This document shows positions 33,400 to 47,226 of a stretch of DNA of 64,000 nt, piece by piece (within the stretch, counting starts at the first letter, position 1; the number at the start of each line of letters is the position of its first letter). The stretch comes from Amoeboaphelidium protococcarum (lineage: Eukaryota; Aphelidiomycota; Aphelidea). A program made the translations under genes and the position numbers. Where the stretch lies: positions 1,736,001 to 1,800,000 of the forward strand of contig JALECJ010000020.1 of the NCBI GenBank assembly GCA_023515745.1. Reading direction: 5' to 3'. The notes beneath the pieces are model-generated. The model was given only the letters and a program-made list of their open reading frames with translations, was not told the DNA's origin and did not search any database.

Positions 33400-36228
33400 T
33401 CATTCAAAAGCGCCCTTGATCACGGCAGCCTGCTCCTTCTTATATACAGTGGAAATTCCTGTGGCACAGGCGGCGTATGGCTTTCTACCAACATATTTCA
33501 CCTGCTTACCATGCAGAGCTTTCACTAAGCGCGGACCCACAAAATCAAAAGCCCCCATATTACGCGGCTCTTCTTGGCAATAGATGAACTGGTTCGCATT
33601 CGGATATTGTGATACAACTTTCTGTATGTGCTCTGCAGGAAATGGGCATAGTTCTTCCATTCTGACGAGAGAGACCTTTTCATCAAGAGATCTAGACGCA
33701 CGCTCCTTTACCAAATCGTAATACAATTTTCCAGACACAAATACAACTCTCTCGACTCCTTCAAAACCTCCATCTGCACGATCATTAAGCACGGGTTACC
33801 ACGATGTTTACGGTGCCATATCGCTGAGATTTGATACCGCCTGAGGAGATTTAAGCAGAGTTTTTGGACCAACGACAACCAATGGCTTTCTAAATGGGCG
33901 AACGATCTAACGTCTCAAAGCATGGAAATATTGAGCTGGAGTAGTTGGATTAATCACGTGCCAGTTGATGTTGCCCGGATGCTGATCTGAATCATGCAGA
34001 TATTGATCGTCAGAGCATTGAAGAAATCTCTCCATTCTACAAGTAGAGTGTTCAGGGCCAGCACCATCATAACCATGAGGCAGCAATATAACCAATCCAC
34101 TCTATCTCAACCACTTTTATTCACCGCTGCTGATATATGTATCAAAAATGACTTGAGCGCCGTTAAAAAAATCACCAAATTACGCTTCCCAGATGTTCAA
34201 ATTCTTTGGGCTCTCCAAACTATACCCATATTCAAAGCCAAGCACTGCAAACTCACTCAGACTCGAATTGGCCACCTCCAACTTGGCCTTCAATCCTTCA
34301 ATTTCATTCAAAGGTATAATCGTCTTCTCAGTATTCTAATCCACCAACATTGCATGGCGTTGACTAAAAGTCCCACGGCCAACATCCTGACCAGAGATTC
34401 TGACGTTAATACCTTGTTTTAGTAGAGATCCAAACGCGAGAGCCTCCGCAGTGGCCCAATCAATACCACTACCACTTTCAATGCTCTTCAGTCTACTATT
34501 GACGTGAAACTTTTCTAATCTTGGGTGAATTGTCATACCAGCTGGCACCTTCACACTCGCCTCACCGACAGACTTTAGTACATCCAAATCAACACCTGAA
34601 TCAATGACACTTATAGTCTCAACTGGATGTTACATACCATCCCATCGCCCTTTCAAATGTTCAGATTTAGGCTAGTAAGTATTTGCAGCCTCCAGGTGCT
34701 TATCCAACTTGTCAAAATACTAATCACGGAACGCTTTAACATCAGTGTCCTTAACGACTTCCTCCTTAATCAATCTCTGCTCATACGTCTCAGGTACACT
34801 TTAACGGCCTCTAATCTTTTGATACATGAGAGGCTGGGTAAATGCAGGCTCATCCAATTCATTATGCCCCCATCGTCTGTAAGTGATCACGTCCAGAATG
34901 ACATCACGCCTAAACTTCATTCTGTATTCAAGAGCCAGTGAAGCAGCATATGCAACCTCTTCTGCATGATCCCCATTAACATGTATAACAGGAGCATTAA
35001 TCATCTTTCCAACGTCAGAAGCATAAATAGAACTTCTGCTATTGATAGCTGGAGTAGTGTAACCAATCTGATTATTCACCACCACATGAATAGAGCCACC
35101 AATTGAAAAATGAGGCAAATTAGACAACCCAAGAGTTTCCATCACAACACCTTGTCCTGTGAAGGCAGAATCACCATGTAATTAAATACACATCACTCGA
35201 TCGCCCAAAGTACATTCTAAACCTTCAGAGTTGGTGTCGAGCATATACATCTATTTAGCTCTCGCTTTGCCCATAGCCACCGGATTGACAGCTTCAAGAT
35301 GAGAAGGATTCGGGAGCATCGTGACTTTTAATTTACGCTTATCACTCTATCCGTACTATAATTGAACAGATTTAAACAAATGACTAAGAACATCTCCAGA
35401 CACTTTCAGCTCTTCAGGAAACTCACTGTGACCTTTGATCTTATGAAATATGGCAGTAGGATCGTACTGAAATAAGTCTGTCAGCAGGTTCAAACGTCCT
35501 CGATGTGGCATACATACCACAACTTCTTTCACACTATTCTACGATGAAGATTTAAACAGATTATCCAGGGCAATCATCATACTTTCAGCTCCCTCGAGTC
35601 CATATCTCTTCACCTGTGGGAACTTCTTGGTCATAAATTGATCAAAAACTTCACTCTTTATGAGCAACTCCAGGATTCTACGCTTCTCATTGCTTGTGAA
35701 GCGGCGTTTATCAAAAGATTCAATCATGTTTGCAAACCATCTCCTCTCGGCAATATTGGGAATGTGCCTGAACTCATAAGCAATCTTGCCACAGTACGTC
35801 TTGTCGAGATGCTTTACAATTTACTCAATTGAGGCGCGCTCCTTTGGTAATGACGGATCATCCTTCTTACCAATGTGAACTATACCGCTTAGATTGTAGG
35901 TGACACCAGGCTTATCCAAACCATACCTAGCAGGATCAAGCTCGGGAACCCTGCTCTACTTCTAAATACCTAGTGGATCCAAGTCTGCAGCCAAATGTCC
36001 ATAAGACCTGTAGGCATAAACCAGGCGAAAGAGATTAGCATTATTGTTTCTGTTCAACTACTCTTCCATACTGTAATCAGGCATGCGAAAATCTCTAGAA
36101 ACTCTATACCCGTAAATGTCTTTCTCATACTGGGTATCGGTAGTTTTCTTGATCGACATTAGCCTAGAATGGTTGAGGACTTATGTAGCATCACCCCAAA
36201 AAAGCAGCCTAGATCTAGCCAGAAGCAT
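33400..36228 (-). CDS. DHTKD1: 2-oxoadipate dehydrogenase E1 (DHTKD1-like)
   Basis: Thiamine-diphosphate enzyme decarboxylating 2-oxoadipate in lysine, hydroxylysine and tryptophan breakdown; close relative of 2-oxoglutarate dehydrogenase E1. 942 codons in one exon. The start [11 protein letters not shown] looks like a mitochondrial presequence. Landmarks: '[18 protein letters not shown]'-type entry, '[12 protein letters not shown]', '[10 protein letters not shown]', '[19 protein letters not shown]', 'VNNQIGYTT', 'WGHNELDEP', '[16 protein letters not shown]' and '[13 protein letters not shown]'. Length near 920 and the '[18 protein letters not shown]' and '[11 protein letters not shown]' segments favour DHTKD1 over Kgd1, which is about 1,000 aa. 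A pathway link to the IDO gene upstream is plausible. Confidence 0.88.
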
Positions 36229-36640
36229 ACTTGCGTCTCTTGGCACTGGGTATCAATAGAAGGCAAAGAGAAAACAGTATACACTGTAGTGGTTGGTAGG
36301 TTCGATTAAAACTAGCAATTGTACTTCAGTTTGAGAAAGAAAGAATTTGGCGACCTGAAACACAAGAGCGCTGTGAGAGAGAGACAAACGTCTGGATCTC
36401 GCCGAGTTAAGCGAAACAGTCAGCTCTAAGATCGTCGCGTACAGCCACTGGTCGTCAGAGTGCTACATGTAGCCTTTGTACCTTTGTCTACAGCTCTATA
36501 ACACGTTTCCTGATGTAAATTGTGGCTATATGAAAACAAAAATTATACACATGAGGATGAAAGAGGTAATTTTATAAAAGATATTAAGTTATCCATCATA
36601 AGCAGAATCAGCGTCATCATAGTAACGGGTGGTAACAATT
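36229..36640. other. Intergenic upstream of DHTKD1
   Basis: 412 bp with no convincing gene. A minus-strand frame continuing past the Gly-rich gene stays open but overlaps nothing recognisable. Confidence 0.4.
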
Positions 36641-37959
36641 TCATTGAATGAGGCCAACATGGGCTGCAGCATTGTGTTCAACATTGATGCGACCTGCAAT
36701 GCTTTATGTGGACAATCCACGCTTGTTAAGACCTCCGCCTGATTTAGGCCCTTTACTTGGTTTAGCGCCTCCGCTTGGTTTAGCGCCTCCGCTTGATTTG
36801 GGGCCACCAGTAGACACGCTAGATGGTTTACTTACTTAAGGCTTAGCGCCAGCCATAGCGGCTGGTTTTATTGAGGCTTTAGATGCGGCACTTGCACCAC
36901 CAACAGACGGTTGACTTGGACCGGCGGTAGTGGGCTTACTAAGCGAGCTTTTAGCACCGGTTGCAGCTTATGCTACACCTTGGGCAGCAGTGTTAAACTT
37001 ATTGGTAGCGGCATCTTTCACTTGACTTGCAACATTGAGAGGGTTGAAGGATGCTCCTCCTGAATTTGTGGCTTCTTTGCTAGCTGAGAATGGACCAAAA
37101 GACGCTGAAGGGCCAGACGTGCCACTAGCTGCAGCTGGTTACTGCTGACCGAAAGATAATCCACCTCCAAAAGGTGAGGATATTTGCCCAAATGGGCCGC
37201 CTGCCCCTACACCGCCACTGACAGATCCCCAAGGACTTGAGACAGATCCTCCGGCTCCATTTGCTCCAGCACCACCGGCAACTGTACCGAGTCCGCCAGG
37301 CGCGCTTAAAGTGCCCCCGGTACCTGATGCATCAGCAGTACCTTAAGCACCAGCATCACCAGAAGATATCGAACCGAATGGTCCAGAGAGAGAACCTTGT
37401 AACCCGCCAGGAGTCGCGCTACCTGAAAGACCGCCTAAACCACCAGGAGCCTACAGTGAACCAGAAACGCCTCCAGGTGTAGCTTCACCTTCAGCTGAGG
37501 CACCAGCTCCACCCAAACTACCAGACATTCCGCCAGGAGTCACACTACCAGAAGCAGAATTCTAGAGTCCCTTTCACTAACTGGAGCGCTATCCTCAGAA
37601 ACACTAGCGTACTGAGGCTCGCCAGAAGGTTACTAGACTTAACCGGATACACCATCAGCTGACGCCTAACCGGAGACTCCAGTCCCATCAGGTCCATTGG
37701 CTTCACCTAATACTTGTCCGTCAGTGGTCGCTGCACCAGAGACATCGCCAGTACCAGGGACACCTTGAGCAAAACCTTAGACGCCTGAATTCGGATCAAC
37801 AGATCCCCCAATAGACGCGCCAGTAAAGGGATCAGTGAGTCCCCCAGAGAGACCATTGGAGAAGAGATTTTGCAATTAGTTGAAGAAATTAAATTAGCCA
37901 TAAACAGATGAGGATATCAGCAGAGTCTGAGCAATAACAACGGATTGTGAGATTTTCAT
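36641..37959 (-). CDS. Secreted Gly/Ser/Ala-rich low-complexity protein
   Basis: ATG at 37959 begins a signal-peptide-like 'MKISQSVVIAQTLLISSSVYG'. The mature part is dominated by Gly, Ser, Ala, Thr and Pro with recurring 'TPGG-SGSL'-like units and, near the end, tandem 'GGAKPS' units. The early frame hits TGA, while the next frame continues the same composition; an 89-nt GTATCC...CTCTAG intron (37650-37562) joins them in phase, giving 409 aa to TGA 36641. No catalytic domain or GPI signal is obvious. Such proteins are typical of walls, cyst coats or adhesive secretions; function is not assigned. Confidence 0.6.
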
Positions 37960-38344
37960 TTTAAGAATAGGTATACTATTTAAACTTTTTAAATGTGGAG
38001 TAAGATATTAAGATGATTATAGACAGAAGAGAGATGATGATGCTGTAGTCTGTATTGCTTGATAAATCGATTGTGTTTAAAATGTGACATTGCCGCCCAA
38101 TGATGAACGATGCAACGTTGCGTCGCCAATCACTGTGATTGAGTTTGTGTCACACTCCCAAACAGGGCACAATTTAGTACTACTATTGAGTAGTTGTAGA
38201 AGCATGTATCATATGAGACAGTACTGTATGAGATTAAATTTTAAATATCAATGCGACTTAGCAGTTTCGAAAGATGCAGTGCTTGTCAACTGATGCAATA
38301 GAAGAAGTAAGCTCCATTATTTCAACTGTTATCACATGTATTAT
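37960..38344. other. Intergenic, no gene seen
   Basis: 385 bp between the Gly-rich protein start and the dCMP deaminase stop; only short frames on either strand. Confidence 0.45.
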
Positions 38345-39463
38345 TCACCTTAATCCACTTGTATCACACCTTGAGACACTTCTGCAAATGAGCATTTGAT
38401 TGCTCGAGTGCTACCTTAAAAGAATGCCAGCCTCAGCAAGTAGAGCCCTAGACTGATCATCCATAGCGTACTCAAGTCGGTAGACCACTTCTCTCACGCC
38501 AGATTACACAATCTTCTTGGCACAGCTCAAACAAGGGCAAGTATTACAGTATAATATGGTGCCATGGTGAGATTAAGATTCCATATGATGATATGAAATG
38601 TCGATCCTATCTCTTCCCGCCTCTAACAGAGCATTTTCCTCGGCATGTAAACACAGACACTCTTCTAAACCGAATCCTCTGTTTGACGTGATTTACCTAT
38701 TGTCGCTATTAGCATCAGTGCTTGAACCATCATTACAACGTTTGCAACCACCTTCATTGCAATTCTTCACTCCACGCGGCGTGCCATTATACCCAGTTGC
38801 GATTACGCGGTTGTTACGGACCAAAATGCAGCCGACGCGTCTCTTCATGCAGTTTGAGCGATGAGCCGCGAGATCAGCAAGCATCATAAAATAGTCGTCC
38901 CATTGAGGTCTGAGAATAGTGGATAGTGACAATTTATTGGGAAATTGACGCGCCAGACTCTTGTGTAGCTCCTGGATACTTTCATAGTCATTCTGTATAA
39001 CAAGATCTGCCGTGTACATCAGTTGCGACTGCTTAAACGATCGTTCAGCATTAGCATCCCTTTGCACGAAATCCGACAGCGAATCTGTGCGACTTTAAGT
39101 ACAGTGCCTCTTAAATCGCACGTCAATACAAGAATCGACAAGGACTTTCATAAAAAATGGACGTCTTTCCAATCTACACAGAATTTAGAGAAGCATTTAA
39201 TTTAAATCACTGTCCACAAGTCGAGGTAGTAACACAATTATATCATATTTCCAAGCACCTTTGCGCATCAAGAACGTATCGAGAATGCTTACTGGTAATT
39301 GACTTTCCCTTGATGAACCAGCTGCTCCATCATTCAATTCAGGCTATTATTGAGGCCTAGATTAGATCAAATTCACAATTTCATCAAACTACAGTTAATC
39401 TTTCAACCAAGTTGCAACAGTGCGTTTACCACTTTACTATAGACCAAATATGAAAAGTAACAT
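38345..39463 (-). CDS. DCD1: Deoxycytidylate deaminase with N-terminal P-loop domain (Dcd1 type)
   Basis: Converts dCMP to dUMP for thymidylate synthesis. 372 codons. N-terminal kinase-like domain starts 'MLLFIFGLQQSGKRTVATWL' with a P-loop-like G-x4-SGK (residues 7-13; both Q are TAG-TAA), followed by 'LERRPFFMKVLVDSCIDVRF', as in yeast Dcd1. The deaminase domain (from about residue 185) has 'RPQWDDYFMMLADLAAHRSN', 'RRVGCILVRNNRVIATGYNG', the zinc His-Ala-Glu in 'CLHAEENALL' (about 270) and 'CPCLSCAKKI'. An intron-like GTGTAG near 39135 is not used because the frame is continuous. The two-domain form is characteristic of fungi. Confidence 0.92.
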
Positions 39464-39579
39464 ACTACTTTAATTCAGCACGTTCTTTATTTCAATCAGA
39501 GTAAAAGAGAAGGCGTACAATACAAAAATAGGTGGTATCTACAAAATCAATCAGAAATGAGTAAAAAGCTTATAATTAA

Positions 39580-40341
39580 TCATTTATTCTTCTTGGTATC
39601 ACTCTTGACACCATTAGCGGTGGCAGCGGATTACTTGGACTTGCCCAGGGTGCGAAAGATGTAAAATATCGCCACAGTTAGAACGGCAACGAGTAGAACA
39701 AACACCAGAGCCTCCACACCGACATTGACACCTCCTTTGACATTCAACATGGACACTGAGTACGCGCTAATATTCTTCACAAACAGGTGCAAATTTCCAA
39801 GCACATAACCGCACCATCCAACAGTCTTGCCCACCAGTGAGAATGGACTCCAGATATATGCTGGAGACCATGGCGCAATCTTCTCCCACTACTTGTCCAC
39901 AATGAATTAATATAATACTTTAGCATCCCTGCCACTGGATCCACTCTACTTGCCCTTTTGCACAAAGTAAGAATCTCTAAAATCGACCGATCTCACAGTT
40001 CTATTGTGTATGTGATATAGAGACGGGAGATAGGATACATAGAAGCGAGAGGCGACACCTGGGTTCTAATCGATATCAACCTGACCAATTTTGATAAAAT
40101 TTTACTTGCTCTCAGTAAGACGATCATCCAATTCATAATATTAAGTCTTAAATTATCTACAATATCCACACCAGTTGGCATACAACAATATCAGCCATTC
40201 TGAACTTGCATTAGTACCACTTTGAACCTCGCCAGGAGTGCCAACAACCAATCCATCAAAGTTGGAATCTGTAATTTCCACAACAGTCCCACAGACACAA
40301 TAAACTAAATAAATAACTAGAAGAATTATTCTGTAAAACAT
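39580..40341 (-). CDS. Thioredoxin-like transmembrane protein (TMX/PDI-like)
   Basis: ER-type redox protein of 253 codons. Signal peptide 'MFYRIILLVIYLVYCVCG', then a thioredoxin fold with active site W-C-G-Y-C ('LYANWCGYCRQF', about residues 59-70) and the cis-Pro region 'VSYLPSLYH'. A transmembrane segment near residues 214-232 ('LVFVLLVAVLTVAIFYIF') is followed by a Lys-rich cytosolic tail ending KKNK, a possible KKxx-type ER retrieval signal. It probably assists disulfide formation or isomerisation. TMX1-like in architecture; exact orthology not established. Confidence 0.82.
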
Positions 40342-40544
40342 AATTTATTAATTATATTTGAATTAATTTATCAAAAGGGAGGATGGAACAGTTGGGCGAC
40401 GTTTAACGTTATTGTCGGAGAGAAATGAAAGAACGCGCTTGAATGAACTTTCTATGTCGCAGTTACAACATCAATACACTGGAAGGTGCATTAAAAATGC
40501 CTTAAATAAGGACAATTACCAGAATGAAACTAAATAAGTATATT

Positions 40545-41867
40545 TCAGTATTAAAATTTGCATGTGGGGAGATAGTAGGCGTCTAGCGTGTAATAAGGAC
40601 GCTTGATTTTGGATTGATCCTTGTCTGACAGATCCACCTGCTGTAACTCAACTTCCATTCCAACCTCATTCGCGTCCATCTCAGTGATGGTGCGATAGAC
40701 ATCAGCGAAAAACTAATTGGTACATCCAAATCCATTGAACCATGAAAATACGGAATGCGGCTCACTCTTGAGAAATGGCAGCACTATATCATCTCTGAAT
40801 TACATAAACTGCTGGTAATTCTCCCCGAAGGTGTCAAAGAAGATTGAATCCAGAAGGACGCCATCTTCAGCAAGTTATTCAACAGCTTGTTAATGAGTCT
40901 TTTCAATCACACGCAACTCTACATTATTAGATTACTATGAACTGGAATTAATCCAATGCGTCTCCTTCATTCTAGACAGAACATCCGGGTGAGCTTCGAT
41001 AATATAATGAATAAAGCGAGTATTAGAATACTTAACAGATAATACCAACAGATACGCGTGTATAAATGTATCAATTATACCCAATCCAAAGCCAACGTTG
41101 AGGACTACAAATTGATCCACTTGCGTAAAGTCAAAATCTGTCTCTATAGTCTCCACAATCATACTAATCTTGTCTTTAAGCACAGATAAATCAACAACTT
41201 CACCCGCTGATAATAGATTCAAACAAATATCATCTATAGCGATAGCAGAGGAGGATTCACCTACAATATGACAAAGTAATTAAGCGTGTTTCTTCATCAG
41301 CGGCAATTCCCAGTCCATCATAACACCATTACCATCACGATCAAAGAGTAATCCACCGCGCCTCTTATACTCTGCGGGATGCTAAAGATAATCGCTAGTT
41401 TCTTCATTCTAATTAGTGATGTGCATAGAATTCAGAATAAGCTCAGAGGTGATACATTTCAATTTCAAATACTGGTAAATCTTCTCTCCTACATTGTTAT
41501 CAACACCACCCGCATGATAAAGACGCGCCACTTCTGCGGCAGTATAACCGTTTTCAGTCAAAGCATTCACAGGATGAGCGTATTCGTCAACCAGGATCTG
41601 TACCAGCTCTAGATTGCCGACTTTACACGCGGCATGCAGGGGAGTAAGATGGCCTCCTACCAGTCGATCGATAGCCGTAATATTGTCATTATCATTAACG
41701 TCTCCACTATCAGTATCATATATTGAAGCAGTCTAAACCCATTGATGATCATTCTGGGCACCTATTTGAAGCAATCGTCGAATATCGCTGTGATCAGTAG
41801 TTTCCGGAGTATACAGATCAATCATTTTATGCAAAACAAACGCGTGTTCAAGATTATTGGTAGCCAT
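40545..41867 (-). CDS. RMT2: Protein arginine N-methyltransferase 2 (Rmt2), ankyrin-methyltransferase fusion
   Basis: Rmt2 methylates the delta nitrogen of arginine (ribosomal protein L12 in yeast); the family is essentially fungal. 440 codons. Ankyrin repeats occupy about residues 20-140 ('LTPLHAACKVGNLELVQILV', 'NGYTAAEVARLYHAGG'). Then 'LFDRDGNGVMMDWELPLMKK' and the methyltransferase core: 'LNVGFGLGIIDTFIHA' (SAM loop, about residue 255), 'FIHYIIEAHPDVLSRM', 'DSIFFDTFGENYQQF' and 'SWFNGFGCTNQFFADVY', all Rmt2 hallmarks. The Tyr-rich end 'YYTLDAYYLPTC' also matches. Ends TTT-TAA-TAC-TGA. Confidence 0.94.
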
Positions 41868-42119
41868 TTCTAAGTTATCTGATATCCACTAATGATGGCT
41901 CACTTTCTGATTGATAGAACGAGAGAAATTGGAAATTTTGAACAGTTCGATCGAGCGGGCGGGCGCGTCTTTCGTCAAAGCTTTGCAAAACTCTCTCTTC
42001 GTCTCGTCGACCAGACCAATAAGAGGAACGACTGACGTTGCGCAATCAGTGCGAGTCTAGTAAAATCGAATAATGCACGATAATATTCAACTTTAATATC
42101 AATGTTATAATCAAAGATT

Positions 42120-42522
42120 TCAATTATTCTAAGCCTTGTTATACGCCCCTACATTCTTTAAGTTGATAAGTCATAAAACGTTCATATCAAGACTGCGTGA
42201 TTATATACTTACAGTAACCAGGAATGCCAAATCCAAGAATTAGTGCAGCAGTCATAGCAGTGCTCATAGAAATAGGCATCGGCTACATGCAATTATAGTA
42301 ATAATAAATTATAGAGTTTAATAGTCAATATATATAAATAAAGCACTTAATTATCAGGAATACCTTAAAGTCTTTTCCAATGTACGGAACGGCGTGCAAG
42401 TACTCACGTTCACGCCACTGCTGCCATGGATTGTTGTTGTGTTGACCCAGTCCATATCCCTCAGAACGATAAAAACTCTTGCCTTTCACAGATTATAAAG
42501 CTCTAGATCCAACACGATTCAT
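42120..42522 (-). CDS. Small mitochondrial-type membrane protein, possibly COX7C/Cox8-like
   Basis: Three tiny exons (42522-42364, 42282-42213 and 42148-42120) with introns of 81 and 64 nt, both GTA...ATGTAG and phase-consistent; 85 aa. The N-terminus is basic, Ser/Arg-rich and lacks acids (presequence-like). After 'REREYLHAVPYIGKDF' comes one hydrophobic helix 'MTAALILGFGIPGYW' and a short tail with Lys and Gln. This resembles cytochrome c oxidase subunit VIIc (P-F/Y motif, then a G-F-G-x-P-containing TM helix), but the similarity is short and other respiratory accessory subunits cannot be excluded. Confidence 0.5.
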
Positions 42523-42783
42523 TTTATTACTTATTTATTTTCCTACTAAACTATTTCAATACACAAGTATAAATTGTAATTCTGAAGTTCGCAAGGAAAG
42601 ATGAAGAGAGAAGAAAAGAGAGGGAAGAGAGGAACTTGCAGAGAGAAATCGTCCATTGGCGATCAAGTTGACTGTCAAGAGCGCAGAAGCTATAATGGGA
42701 CGCAACGAGTAGATAAAAATCTTTGCACTAAACAACAATGATAAATACAACGTTAAAGATTTAAAGTATTCTAAACTAAAGTG

Positions 42784-45174
42784 TCATTTTAGCTTTGATA
42801 GTTCTTGTAGTAGAATCTGATTTTTAGGATTACGCTGCAGTGCTTTATTGATGAGAGCGCGCGCCTTCATCATGCTGCCAGTTTGGCGTTCAAATTTGAC
42901 ATACCTGAGCCATAAATCGATACTTTGAGGACATTTAGACGTGGCTGAAGCATATAACTATCGAAGCTATTTTGTATCTCCAGACTGCTCGAGTAAATCA
43001 GCCTTCATCAGAAGCAAATCAACAGAATTGGGATACTTTAAAAGTGCATAGTCAAGCTGTGACTAGAACTACTTTAAGTCACCGCTATCCTTCATTTACG
43101 ACAAAAACTGGGCTTGTAATCTATCAGACTCGATGTAATTCAGAGAATTGGCCATTATCTGTTAAGCCTTGATTTTCTCACCCAACGATGTCGTTACACT
43201 GATGTAATGTAGCCAAAAATCTTCGCAATTAGGCCATTTCTGAGTACACTAGTCCAATAGATTAAATAGCTAATTGTTATGGCCATTATTAAACAAATAA
43301 TCAGCCACTTTGAGCAGGCTTTCAACATCACAAAGCTCACCAGAGTCGATTGCAAGTTTAATAAGATGATCAAAATATGCAACCTGTCCGCATTCCAAAG
43401 CAAGATTGACAGCCCGGGAGAACCAACCAGTTTTCTCGCTCGGATATTTACGCACAAGAGCTATAAGGAGTATCAATAGACTTTCCAATTATGAGTGCGA
43501 GAAACTTTCATCCACAATAGAATGCCACTTTTACACGGTATACAAATCAGCAGGACATTGTAATACAAATTCATCTATTAGTGCAGATGCAGTCAACTTG
43601 TGCCCAGATTTGATACAGTTCTAAGCGTGATTTAAAATCTATGGTACATCCAACGATTGGCTCTACATCGCCTTTTATAAACCTTTAGAAAGCACTTTTT
43701 GAATATAACTTTGACCGCTTTACAAGTCCTCCAACCTCTTGGCACACGATACACTAATCAGCAAGAGATCACCATCGCCACATTACTGCAAGGCAATAGA
43801 GAAACTTTTATCAATATCTTACTAAGATTCAAGTGATAAAAGCTTTTACCATAGCAATGGATCTGAATTTGCCATTTATACAGCCCGGTGAAGAGTAGAT
43901 AACCTTTCACTGTCGTCTTTAGCATGATCCACGCGTAACAACCATAAAGATGTGGAAGTGGGAACTTGTCTCAGAGCTTCATCCATAATCTTGACTTTAC
44001 TTGCGAGATTAGATTCCATTTCAATAGCCTTGATCCATAACATTTCACTCTATCTGAGGTGCGATAACGCATTACCAAGCACAAGCTTTATGCTATCTGG
44101 ACGCGCCAGTCTAACAGCATTGAGCCACAATTCTTCATTTTTAGGACATTTTATGCAACCTTATTCGAGCAATTTACGAGCCTTGCCAAACTGACCATCT
44201 TACTCTTCAAGTTACGCCGCAGCCAGCCAACTCTAAGGATTGTAAGGCTCAGACTCAATGACCGCAGTGAGAAGTTGTCTAGTTGTTTAAATGTCAGTGA
44301 TCGATCTCAGCTACTACTACTCCTTCGATTGTCCTTAAGACTATAATCCATTAAACGCAGTAGACTGCTGAGTCAATTATGAAAGATACAAATCAGTGCG
44401 ATTATCGACAGACTATTACCCAGAGATAGTATTTTTGGCCACTCTATCCAATTTAGATCTAATCAGTTCATCTTTAATGTTTATAGCGCTCGACTATTGC
44501 TCATCAGTAATCAATGAATCCACTGCATCTAAATTCATATCATTGACAGAAGCTAACTATTACTACTATTCAAAATCAACCACCTGAAATTCCTTCTTCA
44601 AATTATTTCTGGCTGAATCGAGTATAAAGTCCTTAGTTGGACCAAAGAACTGCTTCTCCAACAGACGTTCCCTGGCGCGTTTAGACTTTCGTCCAACAGC
44701 CACCAGATCAACTGCATCCGGGATATTGGCCCATTCTTCGGCACTGATTGATTGCAATTACTACTTTAAATCATTATCCACGTGTAAAGGCGCCTATTTC
44801 GCTTACTCTTGTCCACTATCCTATGTCTATGATTACTACTACTTCCTCTTACGTCTATTCTACAATCGCTACTCTACTTGCGCGTATACCCTATCAGCTT
44901 CTTCATCCTCCTTGTCCACCACAGTAAAGACATCCAAATCTTTTTAATTATTAATATTCAGCTGTCCACCACTTCTATCAGCAATCTAAAACATTCGTCT
45001 AGCCTCCTCAGCGGCGGCTTTTATATCTACAGACTAGGCATGCTTAGGCTTCTCTATCACTCGATTAGGACCATAATCGGCACTGGTGGTGAATCCATGA
45101 GCACCTCTTCCCAGACCTGCCACATATCCAATAGGTGCAGCCTTTCCCAAAAAATCTTTATTCCTCTAAGACAT
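42784..45174 (-). CDS. PRP6: Pre-mRNA splicing factor Prp6 (U4/U6.U5 tri-snRNP)
   Basis: Prp6 bridges U5 and U4/U6 in the tri-snRNP. 796 codons, single exon. The N-terminal PRP1_N block is clear: '[19 protein letters not shown]', '[20 protein letters not shown]', '[16 protein letters not shown]' and '[16 protein letters not shown]', then '[19 protein letters not shown]'. The rest is a long solenoid of HAT/TPR helices (for example '[19 protein letters not shown]') to TGA 42784. Orthologues are about 850-940 aa, so it is slightly compact. Very dense in TAA/TAG, including clusters in the charged region at 44780-44900. Confidence 0.92.
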
Positions 45175-45410
45175 TTAAAAATTAATTAATGAACAACTTT
45201 CGATAAAATACTTGGCAAATTTAGAACAACCAGCATAGAAGAGATAGTAGAAAAGAAAGTCATAAAGGTAAATTCAATCGCAAAGTTAAAACGTGTCAGT
45301 TACTATTACATCCACCAAGTATATAAAAAATCAACACTAATAACAAAAAAGTGAAAAGTAAAGAAACTGATATTATTATGTTCTCACTATACCTCTTACT
45401 TTTCACACAC

Positions 45411-46856
<1,446 letters not shown>

Positions 46857-47226
46857 TTTCGACACGAATACTTCAAAGTTGTTAAATACAGGTTCAAGAT
46901 GAAGGTGAGTGAACTAACTACGTACTATACGCTGTAGTAATGAAGTAAAGAAGCTGCAACGGAGACGAAAAGAGAATCGACAAAGAACGAACGAACGAAC
47001 GATCGAGTGGAGTCGCGTCTTCAGTCGGCAGAAAGGAAGGAGGCGCGTCGCGTTTCACTTTACCGTTTCACATTTCATTCGATAAGAGAATTGATTACTT
47101 GACCTGTACTGTACTGTCTCGATTAAATTCAGTGATCAAGACAACGTTAAACCTTTTAATTTTTTAATTAAAATCAACTCAATAAATAATTGCCACCCAT
47201 TGTTATACTAGTTTTGCTAATAGGCG
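46857..47226. other. Intergenic upstream of beta-tubulin
   Basis: 370 bp, no gene seen. Contains a GAAC/GAAT-repeat patch near 46985-47000 and AT-rich sequence; likely the tubulin promoter. Confidence 0.45.

Noticed and set aside
33400-36228. Canonical 2-oxoglutarate dehydrogenase (Kgd1)
   Set aside because: Length and several segments match DHTKD1 better; Kgd1 is longer and differs at the N-terminal and C-terminal landmarks.
36290-36330. Possible tRNA (GGTTCGATTAAAAC resembles a T-loop)
   Set aside because: No matching acceptor stem or anticodon arm could be folded around it by eye.
36589-36720. Alternative C-terminus for the Gly-rich protein reading an acidic Tyr/Asp end
   Set aside because: It would need a frame change with no phase-compatible intron, and in this code it would not stop at the TAA but run on for hundreds of bases.
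39120-39140. Intron acceptor (CTGTGTAG) inside dCMP deaminase
   Set aside because: The frame is continuous through it and the residues on both sides match the family, so the site is not needed.
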